Shown in pieces: positions 1 to 12,257 of a DNA stretch of 64,000 bases. Origin of the DNA: Chamaecrista fasciculata (Eukaryota > Streptophyta > Magnoliopsida > Fabales > Fabaceae). Numbering within the stretch: the first letter of the stretch is position 1; every line of letters starts with the position of its first letter. The stretch covers positions 211,251 through 275,250 of the forward strand of contig QANZ01019395.1 in NCBI GenBank assembly GCA_003254925.1, given 5' to 3'. Below the pieces are notes generated by a model. The model searched no databases and was not told the origin of the DNA. It was given only the letters and a program-made list of their open reading frames with translations. The translations under genes and the position numbers were made by a program.

Positions 1-46
<46 letters not shown>
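1..46. repeat. (GA)n microsatellite
   Basis: A perfect GA dinucleotide run opens the window and probably continues to the left. No gene is attached to it. Confidence 0.95.
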
Positions 47-48
<2 letters not shown>

Positions 49-179
49 TTTGGTATTTTTGGGCAAATTCACTTAAAGTCTTAATTTATTTTTCTTTTTT
101 ACATTTTGGTCCTATTATAAAAAGGAAAGGACTTTAATATAAGAAAATAAAAATTTTGGGGGATAAAAGCTTATTTTTT

Positions 180-331
180 CTCTTTTTTAACGAAAAAATA
201 GATGAAAAACGTTAGAGAGACCAATTTTGACAAGTTTTGAATAACTGAGGGACCAATATGAAACGAAAAATAACTGAGGGACCTATTTGGAACAATGGAC
301 ATAACAGAGGGACCAAAATAGAACTTTGGCC
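180..331. repeat. Right-hand remnant of a 'GGCCAAAGTTC' foldback element
   Basis: The stretch contains three copies of an 'ACTGAGGGACC'-like motif and ends in GAACTTTGGCC, the inverted form of the GGCCAAAG termini seen on complete elements at 42895 and 51757. A matching left end is not clear, so this is a partial element. The short reverse-strand reading frame across it (362-171) is an accident of the repeat. Confidence 0.4.
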
Positions 332-1620
332 TAAATACAATGACTGAAAAGTAAAGAATCAATTCAAATCAAATCATCACTATTCACTAAAAATTAAATT
401 GTGAGAATTGAAATATTTCAAAGATTAATTCATATATTTGAATTATGCAGGGACTAATTCATTAACTTAATATAAATTCAACGAGCAAATGATAGATCTT
501 CTCTCTATATATACAATTAGTTAGTATATCAGTGAACTCATCACCTAATTAATGCATCAATCCGTTTTAGTGGATAATATGAAAAGTTAGTTTATATTTT
601 GCAAGAAGTAGTTGAGCATTTTTTCCAGCATTTTTGCTAGTTAATATATAATTTATAGGGTTGGATATGTTTCTGCATGTGCGGATGTGAATTATGATGT
701 GGGGCTGGTGGGTATAGCACTACACTATCAAAATATACTGGAGTTTTGGTGGCTAATGGCTATATATGCTCTTGTAATTGCTACAACTTAACTTGAAGGA
801 CTTGGATGTTTACAAATATATATATATATATAGATTATTGTTGTCTTATTAATTTATTTTTTTAAAAAAATTTAGGTAAGATCATGTTCACATTTTAGAT
901 TCATAAGTTTTTGAAATAATCTTTTTCAATATTATCTGTTTTTAATAATGATTAGTCATTTAGTCATGAGAAAGAAAGAACTACTTTAGATTTTATGTTT
1001 AATTATAAGTTACTTGATTTTTTTATGGAACCTGATTAGGCATGAAACTTGGAGGCTATTGCTGCTTTCAAATACTAGTCACAAAATGGCATGACATTAC
1101 TTTGATTTCCCCACTCGTTTTCACACTTAAAAGTTTCCTCAGTCGTGTGATAACTCGTGGGGAAACTGGGCCATTAACACATCTCACTAACTTTTGTGAA
1201 ACTTTAAACCAGGCATAATTACAAAATTGAACAAAATTGCCTTTTCTTTTTACTCAATAATTGGGATTTAAATCAGCTGGTAGAACATGGGATATTTAGA
1301 AACGTAAGCAATCTTGTCAGTTTTATGGTTGCATCAATAATAGTAAGCTACTAATTAAGATAGATACTCAAACTGTTAATTAATTTGTCATTAAAACAAG
1401 CGACCCTTAGAAATCTGAAGGTTTCTTGTATAGCTCTAAAAAATTCTAGCTCTCAATCGTAAATTTGAATACTGATTGTGTTTGTGTCAACATACACTCA
1501 ATACTATTATTCTTCAAGCTAAAGCATGTTGAAGAAACAAATTGATTTATCACAATGATAACTCGTGGAGAATACTAAACATCGAATTATATACCCTTCA
1601 TATCCATCATGTACCTTTTA
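332..1620. other. AT-rich intergenic DNA, nothing recognised
   Basis: No convincing reading frame, RNA gene or paired terminal repeat was seen. There is a short (TA)n run near 817-831. Confidence 0.5.
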
Positions 1621-1629
1621 TTTACTAAA

Positions 1630-3641
1630 CGCCAAACACCCTTTCGTGCCCCTTACGTTTGCAGTGATTTTCAGTTATGCCCCTAACGTTTCATTTTGTT
1701 CAGGCGTGCCCTCAATGTGAAACTAACGTTTCAATTATGCCTCCAATTTTGACTCAATGCTCATGTGGCAATTTTTTTTTACTTATGTGTCATTTTTTTT
1801 GTCTTACTTGAATATATGGCATGATGACTGAACATTCTTATTTTTTTTTCCACCGTGGCATGATGACTGGATTTACATTTTTGAACATAAAAATTGAGTA
1901 AACTAGCAAATCAGTCCCTAGATTTACATTTTTCATCATCTTCATTCATTTTAGTCCCAAATCCTCAAAATAAAATTGTAAAGTGTCTCAAAACTCTTCC
2001 AAACATTCCAATTTAGTCCTTAAAAATATTAAAAACCCTAAACCCCTAAAACTTTTTTTTAATCTTCATCTTCTTAATTTAACATAAATCTCTAATTTTT
2101 TTTAAATCCCTAAACCCCCTAAATTTTTTTTATCTTTATCTTCATCTTCATCTTCTTCTTTCTCCAAAACCACCATTTCATTCTTATTCACTTTTCAGAA
2201 ATCCCAATTGAAGAAACTTTTACTAATTCCATCATCAGAATGAGGATGAGCTGTAATGCGAAAATTGCAGTATAAGACCTTGTTTGCAATAGATCAAATC
2301 TCCTGAATCTCAAGCTAACGCCACTGTGATCCTCGCTAAGTTCTATGGTCATCGGTGACTAAATTATTAAAGTACAAACAAACCCATCATCAAAAAAACG
2401 CCATGCTAATGCAATTTTGGAATGGAAAACGAACAACCAGATCTGGATTTACAGAAATCTGGATTTGTGAGGCAATTTTTCTTCGAAAATGCAATTTACA
2501 GAAATCTTTAGTAAAACAAAATAAAATCCCAAACCCATCATTAGAAAACGCAATCGCTAATGCAATTTCGGAATAGAAAACGAACAACCAGATCTGGATT
2601 TACAAAAATATGGATTTATACACCTTAATTGCCTCACATTACACATCATTAGATCTGGATTTTAACGGCGACAAGAAGAAGGCGGCTCGGACATTGATGG
2701 TTGGTCGGCGGTGGAGGATGAAAATGATGAATCGATGAAGTTGAGGGTTGGAGATGAAGAAGAGGAGGAGGAATCGATTTAGTCCATGAATCTTTGTTAG
2801 GGTTTAGGGTGAAGATGAAATGAATTGATGAAGATGATGATTATGAAGATGAAGAAGATGAATAAAGAAAAAAATTTAGGGGATTTAGGAATTAAAAAAA
2901 TTAGAGATTTAGGTTAAATTGAGAATATGAAGATGAAGTTTAAAAAAAATTTAATTCTTTTTTGTTAAAAAAAAAGATTTAATTTTTAGGGGTTTACGGT
3001 TTAAAGGTTTAGGGTTTTGGGGTTTAGAATATTTTGTAAGGACTAAATTGGAATATTTGGAAGAATTTGGGGACACTTTGCAATTTTATTTTGAGGATTT
3101 GGGACTAAAAAGAATGAAGAGGAGGAATAGAGAATAATGGGATAAGAATGGGTGAGGGACCTAATTGCTCAAATTAGATTTTTTAGAATTTATGTTTTTG
3201 GGTTTATAGTTTGGGTTTTAGGGTTTAGGTTTTAGTGTTTTTAATACTTTTAAGGACTAAATTGAAATATTTGGAAGAGTTTCAGGACACTTTACAATTT
3301 TATTTTGAGGATTTGGGACTAAAATGAATGAAGATGATGAAAAATGTAAATCCAGGGACTGATTTGCTAGTTTACTCAATTTTTATGTTCAAAAATGTAA
3401 ATCCAGTCATCATGCCACGGTGGAAAAAAAAATAGGAATGTCCAGTCATCATGCCACATATTCAAGTAAGACCAAAAAAATGACACATAAGTAAAAAAAT
3501 TGCCACATGGGCATTGCGTCAAAATTGGGAGCATAATTGAAACGTTAGTTTCACATTGAGGGTACGCCTGAACAAAATGAAACGTTAGGGGCATAACTGA
3601 AAATCACTGCAAACGTTAGGGGCACGAAATGATGTTTTGCC
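1630..3641. mobile_element. Non-autonomous Mutator-like element, about 2.0 kb, long TIRs
   Basis: The element is flanked by a perfect 9-bp duplication, TTTACTAAA, at 1621-1629 and 3642-3650. Its arms are inverted copies for several hundred bases. The outer part reads ACACCCTTTCGTGCCCC on the left and appears inverted on the right. The same arm sequence bounds a shorter element at 15696-16284. No transposase is visible. Inside there is a direct repeat of about 85 bp (around 2382-2470 and 2536-2620), and the right arm holds a second copy of a roughly 100-bp segment (near 3038 and 3252). The 9-bp duplication and long inverted repeats fit the Mutator superfamily. Confidence 0.8.
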
Positions 3642-4157
3642 TTTACTAAATTAATAATTTGGTCTCCGGTAAATCATCGAGTAGACAGTTTAGTTTCTGA
3701 AAAATTATAATACACAATTTAATCCATAAAAAAATCAAATAAGTACTTGTTAATCTTTTCGTAAACTAAAAAATATACGGTTGGGTTCTTTAAAAAACTA
3801 ACGAATATATTGCTCAGTTCTTTCATAAACTAATGAGTATACTCCATAATATTTTATGGACAAAATTGTTAGTTTAATTGTATAGAACTATAGATATAAT
3901 TTCTAACAACCTTCACTATTATGATCCTTCTCTATTACTGACTCTAAGTTAATGTAACAGGATGAGTTAATTCTGCAGGTAATGAGTATTAAATTATTGC
4001 TTTATGCAGTGTAATGGAGAGATCATCTAATTTAGGAACCACTATTATGAGAGAAATGATAGCTTGTAGCCGCTAATCAAACACCAAAGTTATAGATGAT
4101 AATGAATGCACTACTTGTACTAGTCTGAATACCATAAATTAATATATACATAATTAT

Positions 4158-4165
4158 TATATAAG
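4158..4165 (+). promoter_or_regulatory. TATA-like box upstream of the LRR gene
   Basis: TATATAAG lies about 207 bases before the ATG at 4372. The position is reasonable for a plant promoter with a leader of about 175 bases, but there is no transcript evidence. Confidence 0.35.
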
Positions 4166-4371
4166 CCTGGCATGCGTGTGTCTGACACCGAAATTGTCGT
4201 CCATCCAACACAACAAGTCAACAAGTGTAATTAACCATTTAACCACCCCACACACATACACACACTATCCCTCTGTGTTATCATCAATGCAGTATAGCAA
4301 CCTTATTACAATCCCAACATCAAAATCATCAACATCAATCTTCCTATACTCTAACTAGCTAGCTTCTCAAA

Positions 4372-5520
4372 ATGGACAAGACATGGATTCTCATCTCTTT
4401 TCTCCTCATCCTCTTCCATTTCACTCCTGCTAAATCTTTGTCCAAGATGGAAATAGCTTACACATCTCTTCAGGCTTGGAAATCAGCCATCACTGATGAC
4501 CCATTAAGGATCTTAGACACTTGGGTTGGTTCTAATGTCTGTTCTTACAAAGGAATCTTCTGTGCAAATTCTGAAGATACATCAAGTGGTGTTTTTGTTG
4601 CTGGAATAGATCTCAACCGTGCAAATCTTGAAGGGATTCTTGTAAAAGAGCTATCTTTACTTACTGATATGTTTCTTCTTCATCTCAATAGCAACAGATT
4701 CACAGGCTCAATCCCTGACACTTTTAAAGACCTCTCATCTCTGCAAGAATTAGATCTCAGCAATAACCATCTCTCTGGTGATTTCCCTAGTGTCACTTTA
4801 TATATGCCTAATCTCATATACTTAGACCTCAGATTCAACTTTTTCTCAGGACCCGTCCCTGAACAACTTTTCAACAAAAATCTAGACGCAATATTCCTCA
4901 ACGACAACCAATTTCAAGGTGAAATCCCCCAAAATTTAGGGAACTCCCCTGCTTCTGTCATCAATTTAGCTAACAACAAGTTCATAGGAAGCATCCCAGC
5001 AAGCTTGGGATTCATGGGTAATACTAATTCGAAGCTAAAAGAGATTCTACTTCTGAATAACCAGATCACAGGATGTATTCCTGAATCTGTGGGTGTGTTC
5101 ACAGATGTTCAAGTTCTGGACTTTAGCTTCAATTCATTAATGGGTCATTTGCCAGACACACTTTCATGCCTTGAGGAGATTCAAGTGTTGAATGTGGCTC
5201 ATAACAAGCTTTCTGGTGAAGTTTCAGACGTGGTTTGCTCTCTGAGGAATTTGGTGAATCTCACGGTGGCTTTCAATTTCTTTAATGGGTTTAGTCAAGA
5301 ATGCTCAAGGCTGTTCTTTAGGGATGTGGGGTTTGATTTCTCAGATAATTGTATACCTGGGAGGGACATGCAGAGACCTCAACCAGAATGTTCTGTTGTA
5401 CCAGGTGGTAGCTTAAGTTGTCTCAGAATCCCTATTCCAAAGCCTCTTGTTTGTGCTTCACTCTCTAATTCTAAACTCACTACTCATCATCCTCCCACTT
5501 CATCTTCATCTTCCCCTTGA
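4372..5520 (+). CDS. Secreted leucine-rich-repeat protein (At4g06744/LRX-like, no extensin tail)
   Basis: This is an intronless 382-residue protein. Residues 1-22 form a signal peptide with a leucine-rich core ending near AKS. It is followed by a cysteine-containing N-terminal cap (around residues 45-65, with W and C as in LRRNT_2 caps) and about ten plant-type LRRs with the LxxLxLxxNxxxGxIP pattern from about residue 80 to 320. A C-terminal cap has paired cysteines, and the end is a short H/P/S-rich tail. The layout matches the LRR half of leucine-rich-repeat extensins, but the long SPPPP extensin domain is missing, as in the At4g06744 group. It is expected to be apoplastic and to bind wall components or peptides. 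The exact ligand is unknown. The start is the first Met and gives the signal peptide. The gene sits upstream of Derlin and profilin in the same orientation. Confidence 0.9.
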   Translation: MDKTWILISFLLILFHFTPAKSLSKMEIAYTSLQAWKSAITDDPLRILDTWVGSNVCSYKGIFCANSEDTSSGVFVAGIDLNRANLEGILVKELSLLTDMFLLHLNSNRFTGSIPDTFKDLSSLQELDLSNNHLSGDFPSVTLYMPNLIYLDLRFNFFSGPVPEQLFNKNLDAIFLNDNQFQGEIPQNLGNSPASVINLANNKFIGSIPASLGFMGNTNSKLKEILLLNNQITGCIPESVGVFTDVQVLDFSFNSLMGHLPDTLSCLEEIQVLNVAHNKLSGEVSDVVCSLRNLVNLTVAFNFFNGFSQECSRLFFRDVGFDFSDNCIPGRDMQRPQPECSVVPGGSLSCLRIPIPKPLVCASLSNSKLTTHHPPTSSSSSP

Positions 5521-5641
5521 TATATACATATATGCATGGCTAATTAATTAATTAATGCCTCTCCTAATTTCATTCTTTGTCATTCTAATATATCTTCACT
5601 TGATGGTCACAAAAATGTACTATTCAGTGGCTTATTAATTA

Positions 5642-5902
5642 GGAGTAAACTTGTTTTTTAGTCTCTGAATTTCTCCCAAAACTGCAATTTAATCTTTGGA
5701 TATTAGGAATACATTTTTTTTATCTCTGTTTTTCTTTTCTTTTTTTACAAATGATAACTATTTTAGTTCCTGACACATTATTCGTGAGATTAAATAGTTT
5801 GTATTAGTAAAACAAAATAAAGGAACAAAAAGGATATTTATAATATTTAGGGACTAAATTGTAACTTCAAACAAGTCTAAGGACTTAAAAATATGTTTTC
5901 TC
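5642..5902. mobile_element. 261-bp MITE with 9-bp target duplication
   Basis: The perfect 9-bp duplication TATTAATTA lies at 5633-5641 and 5903-5911. The ends are GGAGTAAAC on the left and GTTTTCTC on the right, an imperfect inverted pair. The arms stay similar inward, including a 'CAATTTAGTCCCTAAATA'-like segment. The size and duplication length fit a Mutator-type MITE. It lies about 120 bases after the LRR stop codon, so it may be in or near the 3' UTR. Confidence 0.7.
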
Positions 5903-6541
5903 TATTAATTAGTATTGACGAGCAAGATGATTTTGTGGCATGTGATATGATGGTTCTCCGATTTGCTTACTTTGATTTGATTTAAAAGTGTCCAAGTATC
6001 ATAGGTTGTCTTATTTTTTTCTTTTGGCCTGAAAAACATATTGTGGAGTATCATAGGTTGTCTTTAATTCAATCTTAAGCTTCGCCTACCTAGTCAATTG
6101 TGAAATTCCACAAATGCTCCAATGCTTTCAAGTATTTCACGTTAAAACTTAAAACTATACTATAAGATTATGCTTCAAAATAAAAATATAAATTGATACA
6201 ATCCAATACTAATAAAAAAAAAGTTAAAAACGCTTAATATTCTACCAGATTTGTTCTATACTATATAGGTTGGCTTAACCAAGATTTTGGTGCCGGTGGG
6301 GTCCCAATGGTGAAGTATTTGACAATGAAAGTTTCCAATAAATTAGGATGGATAAGACTTTAGTTCAGAGAGAATTCAAGAGAGTGATCTGGTTTTTGAG
6401 CGTCCAATGATTGCGATTTGTTAATAGCCCCAAACTTTGTTTAGCTTAATCAATGTGGTAGATATATACAGCGTCAGGCACATAAATAGGATTAAATTAG
6501 TGAAAAATTAAATATCAAATGGAAAATTATTAAAAAGAAAT

Positions 6542-7062
6542 GGCTTAAGTGCAATTTTGGTCCCCTAACTTTTGCAAAGGTCTCAATTTGGTCCCCTAAC
6601 TTTTTTTGTTGCAATTTTGGTCCCCTAACTTTTGCAAAGGTATCAATTTGGTCCCTTAACTTTTTTTGTTGCAATTTTGGTCCCCTAACTTTCGTAAAGG
6701 TCTCAATTTGGTCCCCTAACTTTTGAAAGCGTCTCACTATTGGTCCCAAGTGCACTTTTTTCATCCATTATCTGCCGTTAGTGCCGATCTGGAAGGTTGA
6801 GTTGGCTAATGACGTGACAAATATGAGTGAAGTAGATTAAAAAATGACCATTATGCGGAGACGTTTTCATGACTTGGAAGTGCACTTGGGACCATTAGTG
6901 AGACGTTTTCAAGAGTTAGGGGACCAAAATTGTAACATAAAAAGTTAGGGGACCAAATTGAGACCTTTGCGAAAGTTAAGGGATCAAAATTGCAACAAAA
7001 AAAGTTAGGGGACCAAATTGAGACCTTTGCGAAAGTTAGGGGACCAAAATTGCACTTAAGCC
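6542..7062. mobile_element. 521-bp Mutator-type foldback element with 60-bp subterminal repeats
   Basis: The 9-bp duplication AAAAGAAAT is perfect at 6533-6541 and 7063-7071. The ends are GGCTTAAGTGCAATTTTGG and its inverse. Each arm is built from repeated units of about 60 bp containing 'TTGGTCCCCTAACTTTT', with roughly three on the left and a matching series on the right, so the single strand would fold into a long hairpin. There is no coding capacity; the 90-residue reverse frame here only reflects the repeats. Confidence 0.8.
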
Positions 7063-7281
7063 AAAAGAAATAAAAGAAGGATAATGATATTCACAAAATT
7101 GAACTAGAAATCAAAAAATAATTCAAACCATCATAAATTAATTGATATCACTTTGAGTCTTTGATTTTAACATTCTACCATGATTTTTAGTCTTGATAAT
7201 CACATAATAAGTTGGCTTTACATTAACTTTCTACCATGAAAGGATTTTACTAATTGCTCTATCAGTATTGTTAAACTTAGT

Positions 7282-7670
7282 GGGATTCTAAATGCTCTTC
7301 GACTCTGCAAGAAGCTTGGCTTATCTCATGTGATCATTGAAGCAGACTCTTCGTGTGCTGTCAAATTCTGTCATAAAAGAGCTCTCTCTACTCATCATTC
7401 GACTACCATTGTTAACAATATAAGGTCTATAATGAACTCTCATGATTGACAAATCAACATTGTGCATATCTTTAGAGAAGCTAACCGTGTGGTGAATTGT
7501 CTTGCTCGCTTGTCTCATGGTATGGAAAGAGGGTATTCATGAATTCCCTAAACCAATCATTATTGTTGTTGTCCAAGTTTTTAAGGATGATTTTCAAGTA
7601 GTTGTTTGGCATCGCTATGTTGCAATGTAGTGTAGTGGGGCTAGTTTTTCCGTTTTTTACCAAAAAAAAA
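7282..7670 (+). pseudogene. 5'-truncated LINE: RNase H-like fragment, 3' tail and poly(A)
   Basis: Read from GGG at 7282, the frame gives a fragment with LNALRLCKKLGLSHVIIEAD and, after a TGA at 'SHD-stop-QIN', VHIFREANRVVNCLARLSH. This is the EADS...HxxREANxxADxLA pattern of the RNase H-like domain found at the end of plant non-LTR retrotransposon polyproteins. Stop codons follow, then a noncoding tail ending in an A run at 7662-7670. It reads as the 3' end of a LINE copy truncated at its 5' end and inactive. Confidence 0.65.
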
Positions 7671-8046
7671 GTTTAAATACCTATCTTTTCTTTCTCTATC
7701 CAATGTGATATATATAAATATATATATATATATATATTTTTTATTTTTTATGTGGTCCATATAGTTAACATAATTTTGCAAAAGAGAAAAAGAAACATTA
7801 ATCATTATTGACAAATAAAGCCACCTACTTTAACTTTTTCATTCAGATATGAAGATTGTTATTTTACAGGCCAAAAAAAAAATTATAATTTTATTTATTT
7901 TTTGGGGCAAAATATTGCTATTTTAGTTGATTATGCATGTTAAGTTGGGCTTGGTCTTATGGACCTAGAGTTGGGCCTATCTGGGCTTTTTTGGGCTTGT
8001 GTTTAGACTGGTCTATGCACGTGCGAGGAGAATGCATAAATTTTTT

Positions 8047-8892
8047 GGGTCAAAAATCTATGTTGGTCCCTAATATTTACTCAAGGTTTTATTTTGATCC
8101 ATAATATTTTTTTGTTCCGTTTTGGTCCTTAATGTTTTCTAAAAGTTTTATCATTGGTCCCTAACTATTGAATATGACCATATCTCTTTTGTTTCAAACT
8201 TGAATGTGATTAAATCATAGATATGGGTTAAATTCAATGACTTTTTTCTTTGTCTAGTTGAAGTCATCGACAAACAAGATCAAATCGAGTCCGAAAATAG
8301 ATTACTTGCTTCATGAATTTGGTTATATCTCTCTCAATTCAAGTTAGAATGCAACAAATTTAGAGTTAAAAATTACTTTTGATGAGTTTTTTCTCTTTTT
8401 AGTTGGGGTCGTTGACTAACGAGGTCAAATAATACTCCGAAAATGAGTTTAGTTAGAACATCAATATTAAATTTCGGTTTCGAAGCACTATTTGATCTCG
8501 TTTGTCAATGGTCCCAACTAGACAAAGAAAAAACTAGTCAAAAGTAACTTGTGCCTCCAATTTATTGCATTTGAACTTGAAATAAAAAAGATATGATCAA
8601 ATTTATGAAACAAGCATCCCATTGTTTTGGGTCGATTTCATATTCGATTTGATTTGATTTCGTTTATTGATGTTTCCAACTAGATAAAGAAAGAACTCAC
8701 CAACTTTGACCAATATCTTGGATTTAATTGCATTCAGGTTGAAATGAGAGAGATATGACCATATTCAAAAGTTAGGGACCAATGATGAAACTTTTAGGAA
8801 ATATTAAAGACCATAATGGAACAAAAAAAAATATTAGGGACCAAAACGGAAGTTGGGATAAACATTAGGGGTCCAAAATAGGTTTTTGACCC
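8047..8892. mobile_element. Foldback element with internal modules (copy A), next to the Derlin promoter
   Basis: The ends are GGGTCAAAAATC and its near inverse (GTTTTTGACCC). Arms carry TTGGTCCCTAA-type blocks. The interior holds modules of roughly 190 bp containing 'ATATCTCTCTCATTTCAAG' and 'AACTAGACAAAG'-like pieces, first in direct and then in inverted order. The same modules occur near 13.2, 23.7, 29.2, 31.8 and 60.7 kb. I could not find a clean target duplication. The right end is only 180 bases before the Derlin ATG. Confidence 0.65.
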
Positions 8893-9072
8893 AGAATTAA
8901 TGCACGAAAAGGAAAAGGAAACTTCTGGGTCATGCACCTAACTTGCAAGACTACCCCAATTTTACTAGAAGCTTTCGTTCTTTCTGTGTCGAAGGTTTTT
9001 CTAAGAATCAAGAAAGTTTTAGGAGGGAGATCTGAAGCTGAGATTTTGTTCAATAAGCTTCTTGAATCAGCA

Positions 9073-12000
9073 ATGTCTTCTCCCGCCGAGTATACTCTCA
9101 TTTCTCTTCAATTCTTCTACTGCCCCTCAACTATATCAATCTCTGCTGTATATTAATCATCTGATGAATTTATGTGAATTACATTTTCGTTTGTTGCATT
9201 ATCATGCAATTTGACCTTAATTCTCTTCAAAATCTAGGTTTATTATAGTGATGTTTTTCATTTAGGAACTGTCCTGGGCTAACGCTCTGTAAACCATATG
9301 TAATTGATTATTTTGCCCTCTCTTCTAATTCTTCAGGAAAGAGGATTTTGATCCTACCTAATGCCATTCTGTAACCCAATTTGGAAATCCTAGTCGATGG
9401 CGCTGTTTGTCCAAAGCTAGTATTTTAGAGTTATCCCCTTTTGTGTTTATAACTTTATATCGTTGCTTTGATAGAACTGAACCTAATAATGAGACACGAT
9501 ATGGTAGATGGAGGATCTTTGTCAAGTGTGTTAACAAAATTTTACTATGCTACACTCCTGATCATATTTGAGCAATGATACTCTTACAGTGAATGTCTAT
9601 TTGAATTGTATATGCTGGTTCTCTTAGGTTGTATGCTATCATGTATTCTTTGCTTTCTATAATTGTTTCTATCACTCTATTAAGCTAGTCTAATATTTCA
9701 AATTTCGTCTCCTTTCAGGTGGTACAACTCTCTTCCACCTATAAGCAAGGCTTATGGCACCCTCTGTGTGGTGGCTACTACAGCTTTCCAACTTGGATTG
9801 TACAATCCAACACATATTGCATTATTGCACGAACTAGTGTTCTATCGCTTTCAGGTGAGGATTCCATAGTTTCATTAGTTTAAATAAGATAAAAGGGAAT
9901 ATATCGTTGATGCTATCAAAAGAATTGTTGTCCTTTTAAGCTTTGTTTCTTAAAATTTTATTGGTCTATTTGTGTGCCTCTATTGAAAGCTTACAAATAA
10001 CTTGATTGTTCTTATGCCTAGTGTTAATCATGATGATTGATCTGTGAAGTTGAGATCCTTATCAAATTATGTTGGTCAGTTTCAGTCAAACTATGCCATA
10101 AAAACTGTTGTAATACCACATCATTTGTAGGTCTGGAGGCTGTTCACAAACTTCTTCTTCCTTGGAAAATTCTCTGTCAATTTTGGGATTCGTCTCTTAA
10201 TGATGTAAGTAACTCAAAGATTAGCTGCATGGAATTCCACTTTCGAGTCTATTAGGGTTTTCTGAATTCTATTCTCACAATTTACAGAGCAAGGTATGGA
10301 GTACAACTTGAGACAGGACCCTTTGACAGGCGAACTGCAGACTTCTTGTGGATGATGATATTTGGAGCCTTTACTCTATTGGTGAGTGTGGTCATCTCAG
10401 TATAATTTGTTATTTATGTGATGTTCTGCCTTCAAAATGGATTGCAGTTTCTTTTTTTATAGAAGCCATTCAACTGGTTCTTTTTGTCTGAACAGGTCTA
10501 GAAGATGACAAACCATGCTCATTTGGTTTTATTGTTTTATTTTTGATCTGTCTTTTTTCATTCTAGACACTGTGCACTTAAAAAGTTACCGTTCTTGCTT
10601 GACAGGAATTCTGGTGTAGTGAGAAAAAAATTAGTCAATTGCTACAGATATATTTGGGCATTAAATGATTTCTTTCTTTTTTTTTCCGGGTGATTTATGC
10701 ATGAGTTAGCAAGGATTATTTAATAAGAGAGGCAGGTTAAAGTCCATTGGACATTGGAGACATTAATTAATAATGAGGATAATAATATGGACTACAGAAA
10801 ATGTGAGGAAAACTGTTACTGATTGAGAGCAGAAGAGGCCACTGTTCAGTAATATGAGTATATGACATGGGATGATAAATGATTTCTAGAGATCTACTGA
10901 GACTAAAAAAGATAAATGCTGGGTTGAGGTGGAAAGGGAAGTTCCAATGAAGGCCTGAACTTGCTATGCAAAATTACATCTTTGAGTGGAGAAAGTATCC
11001 AGTTATAGGGCAGCTAATTTTAGGGAAATGAAGTCTTCAATTTTTAAGATTTTATTCTAATTATACATTCAGTCTCCCTTTACCTTATTATATACTTTGT
11101 ATGCTAACATCAGTTCGTTTTGCTTTTACAATCTCATCTGGATTGTATTGTAGGTTTTATCTGCCATCCCCATTTTTTGGTCTCCCTTCTTGGGAGTATC
11201 ACTTGTTTTCATGCTCCTTTATGTATGGAGTAGAGAATATCCAAATGCCCAAATCAACATATATGGACTTGTTTCTCTCAAGGTTTGTCTAGTCTTATTT
11301 GCTGGAAACACTCACACACACACATATTCCTTTCATTCCATCAGTTTTATGAACTTTATTTATTAGATCTTGCAGCGTCTGATAGGAACCATACCTTTAT
11401 AACTTCGTACAGGCTTTCTATTTCCCATGGGCGATGCTTGTTTTGGATGTCATATTTGGTTCACCTATAGCACCAGATTTGCTAGGTATCATTGCAGGAC
11501 ATCTATACTACTTCTTGACAGTATTGCATCCACTTGCAGGTGGAAAGAACATATTAAAGACTCCAATGTGGGTGTATCCTTATATTGTCTTTGGTTCCTT
11601 AAGGTGTTCAGTAGGTGCTATTGTCATCTAAAGCACTTTTATTTTCTATCAAATAAAGCCATCATAACTCAAAGCACACCTGGCCGAGCTAAAACACTGA
11701 AAAATATAATAATAACGACAACAACAATAAAGAATAAAACACTTTTAAACCCTCTCTCCCCCCCCCCAACCCCCCACTTTTAAATGAAAAATATAATAAT
11801 AATAACAACATCAATAAAGAATAAAACACTGAACTGAAAAGAGCTTAAGGTGTGGCTTCATTTTTTAATCAAACACTTTAAAAGCAAGTGATGTCTGTGT
11901 TTGACATGATATCATCTCTTTGCCCATATTTATGTGGTTCTTTTACGCTTTAGGTGCTTATATTCTCTGTCCAGTCTGTAAGGCCTATTTAAATTAGTCA

Positions 12001-12257
12001 TATTCGGTTATATGATTATTTCCAAAATGTATTCTTTTGTTGAATAATTGCTAAGTTCCGTAATCTAGAAAATTGATAAAAAACTGAAGCTAGTTCTGTT
12101 GTGTTCTTAACTGTTATTTTCAAGACATAAATTGGTTGCAAGGTGGAGAATAGGAGCCCGGCCTATGACCCGTGGCCAGCCAACTAATCCGACGACGCAG
12201 CCAGAGAGCAGTTCAGGCGTGGCATTCAGGGGGAGATCCTATCGACTTAGTGGATAA
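9073..12257 (+). CDS. DER1: Derlin-1-like ER membrane protein (7 exons)
   Basis: Exons are 9073-9089, 9719-9854, 10131-10204, 10288-10381, 11154-11282, 11413-11573 and 12125-12257. Joined, they give 247 residues with GT/AG borders throughout. Derlins are rhomboid-fold ER membrane proteins that help move misfolded proteins to the cytosol for degradation (ERAD). The start MSSPAEWYNSLPPISKAYGT and the conserved WR segment (VWRLFTNFFFLG), RTADFLWMM, YVWSREYPNAQINIYGL and GHLYYFLTVLHPL are typical of plant Derlin-1. The C-terminus FRGRSYRLSG is hydrophilic, as usual in the family. Exon 1 encodes only MSSPA plus two bases of the next codon. The last junction restores WVHKLVARWRIG, which supports both splice sites. 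Intron 6 contains two similar copies of an 'AATATAATAATAA' segment (near 11698 and 11786). Unlike Derlin-2 types, the start is MSSPAE. Confidence 0.93.

Noticed and set aside
11574-11783. Read-through extension of Derlin exon 6 (frame to 11631)
   Set aside because: Using the GT at 11574 and the acceptor before 12125 restores the conserved WVHKLVARWRIG and the family C-terminus.
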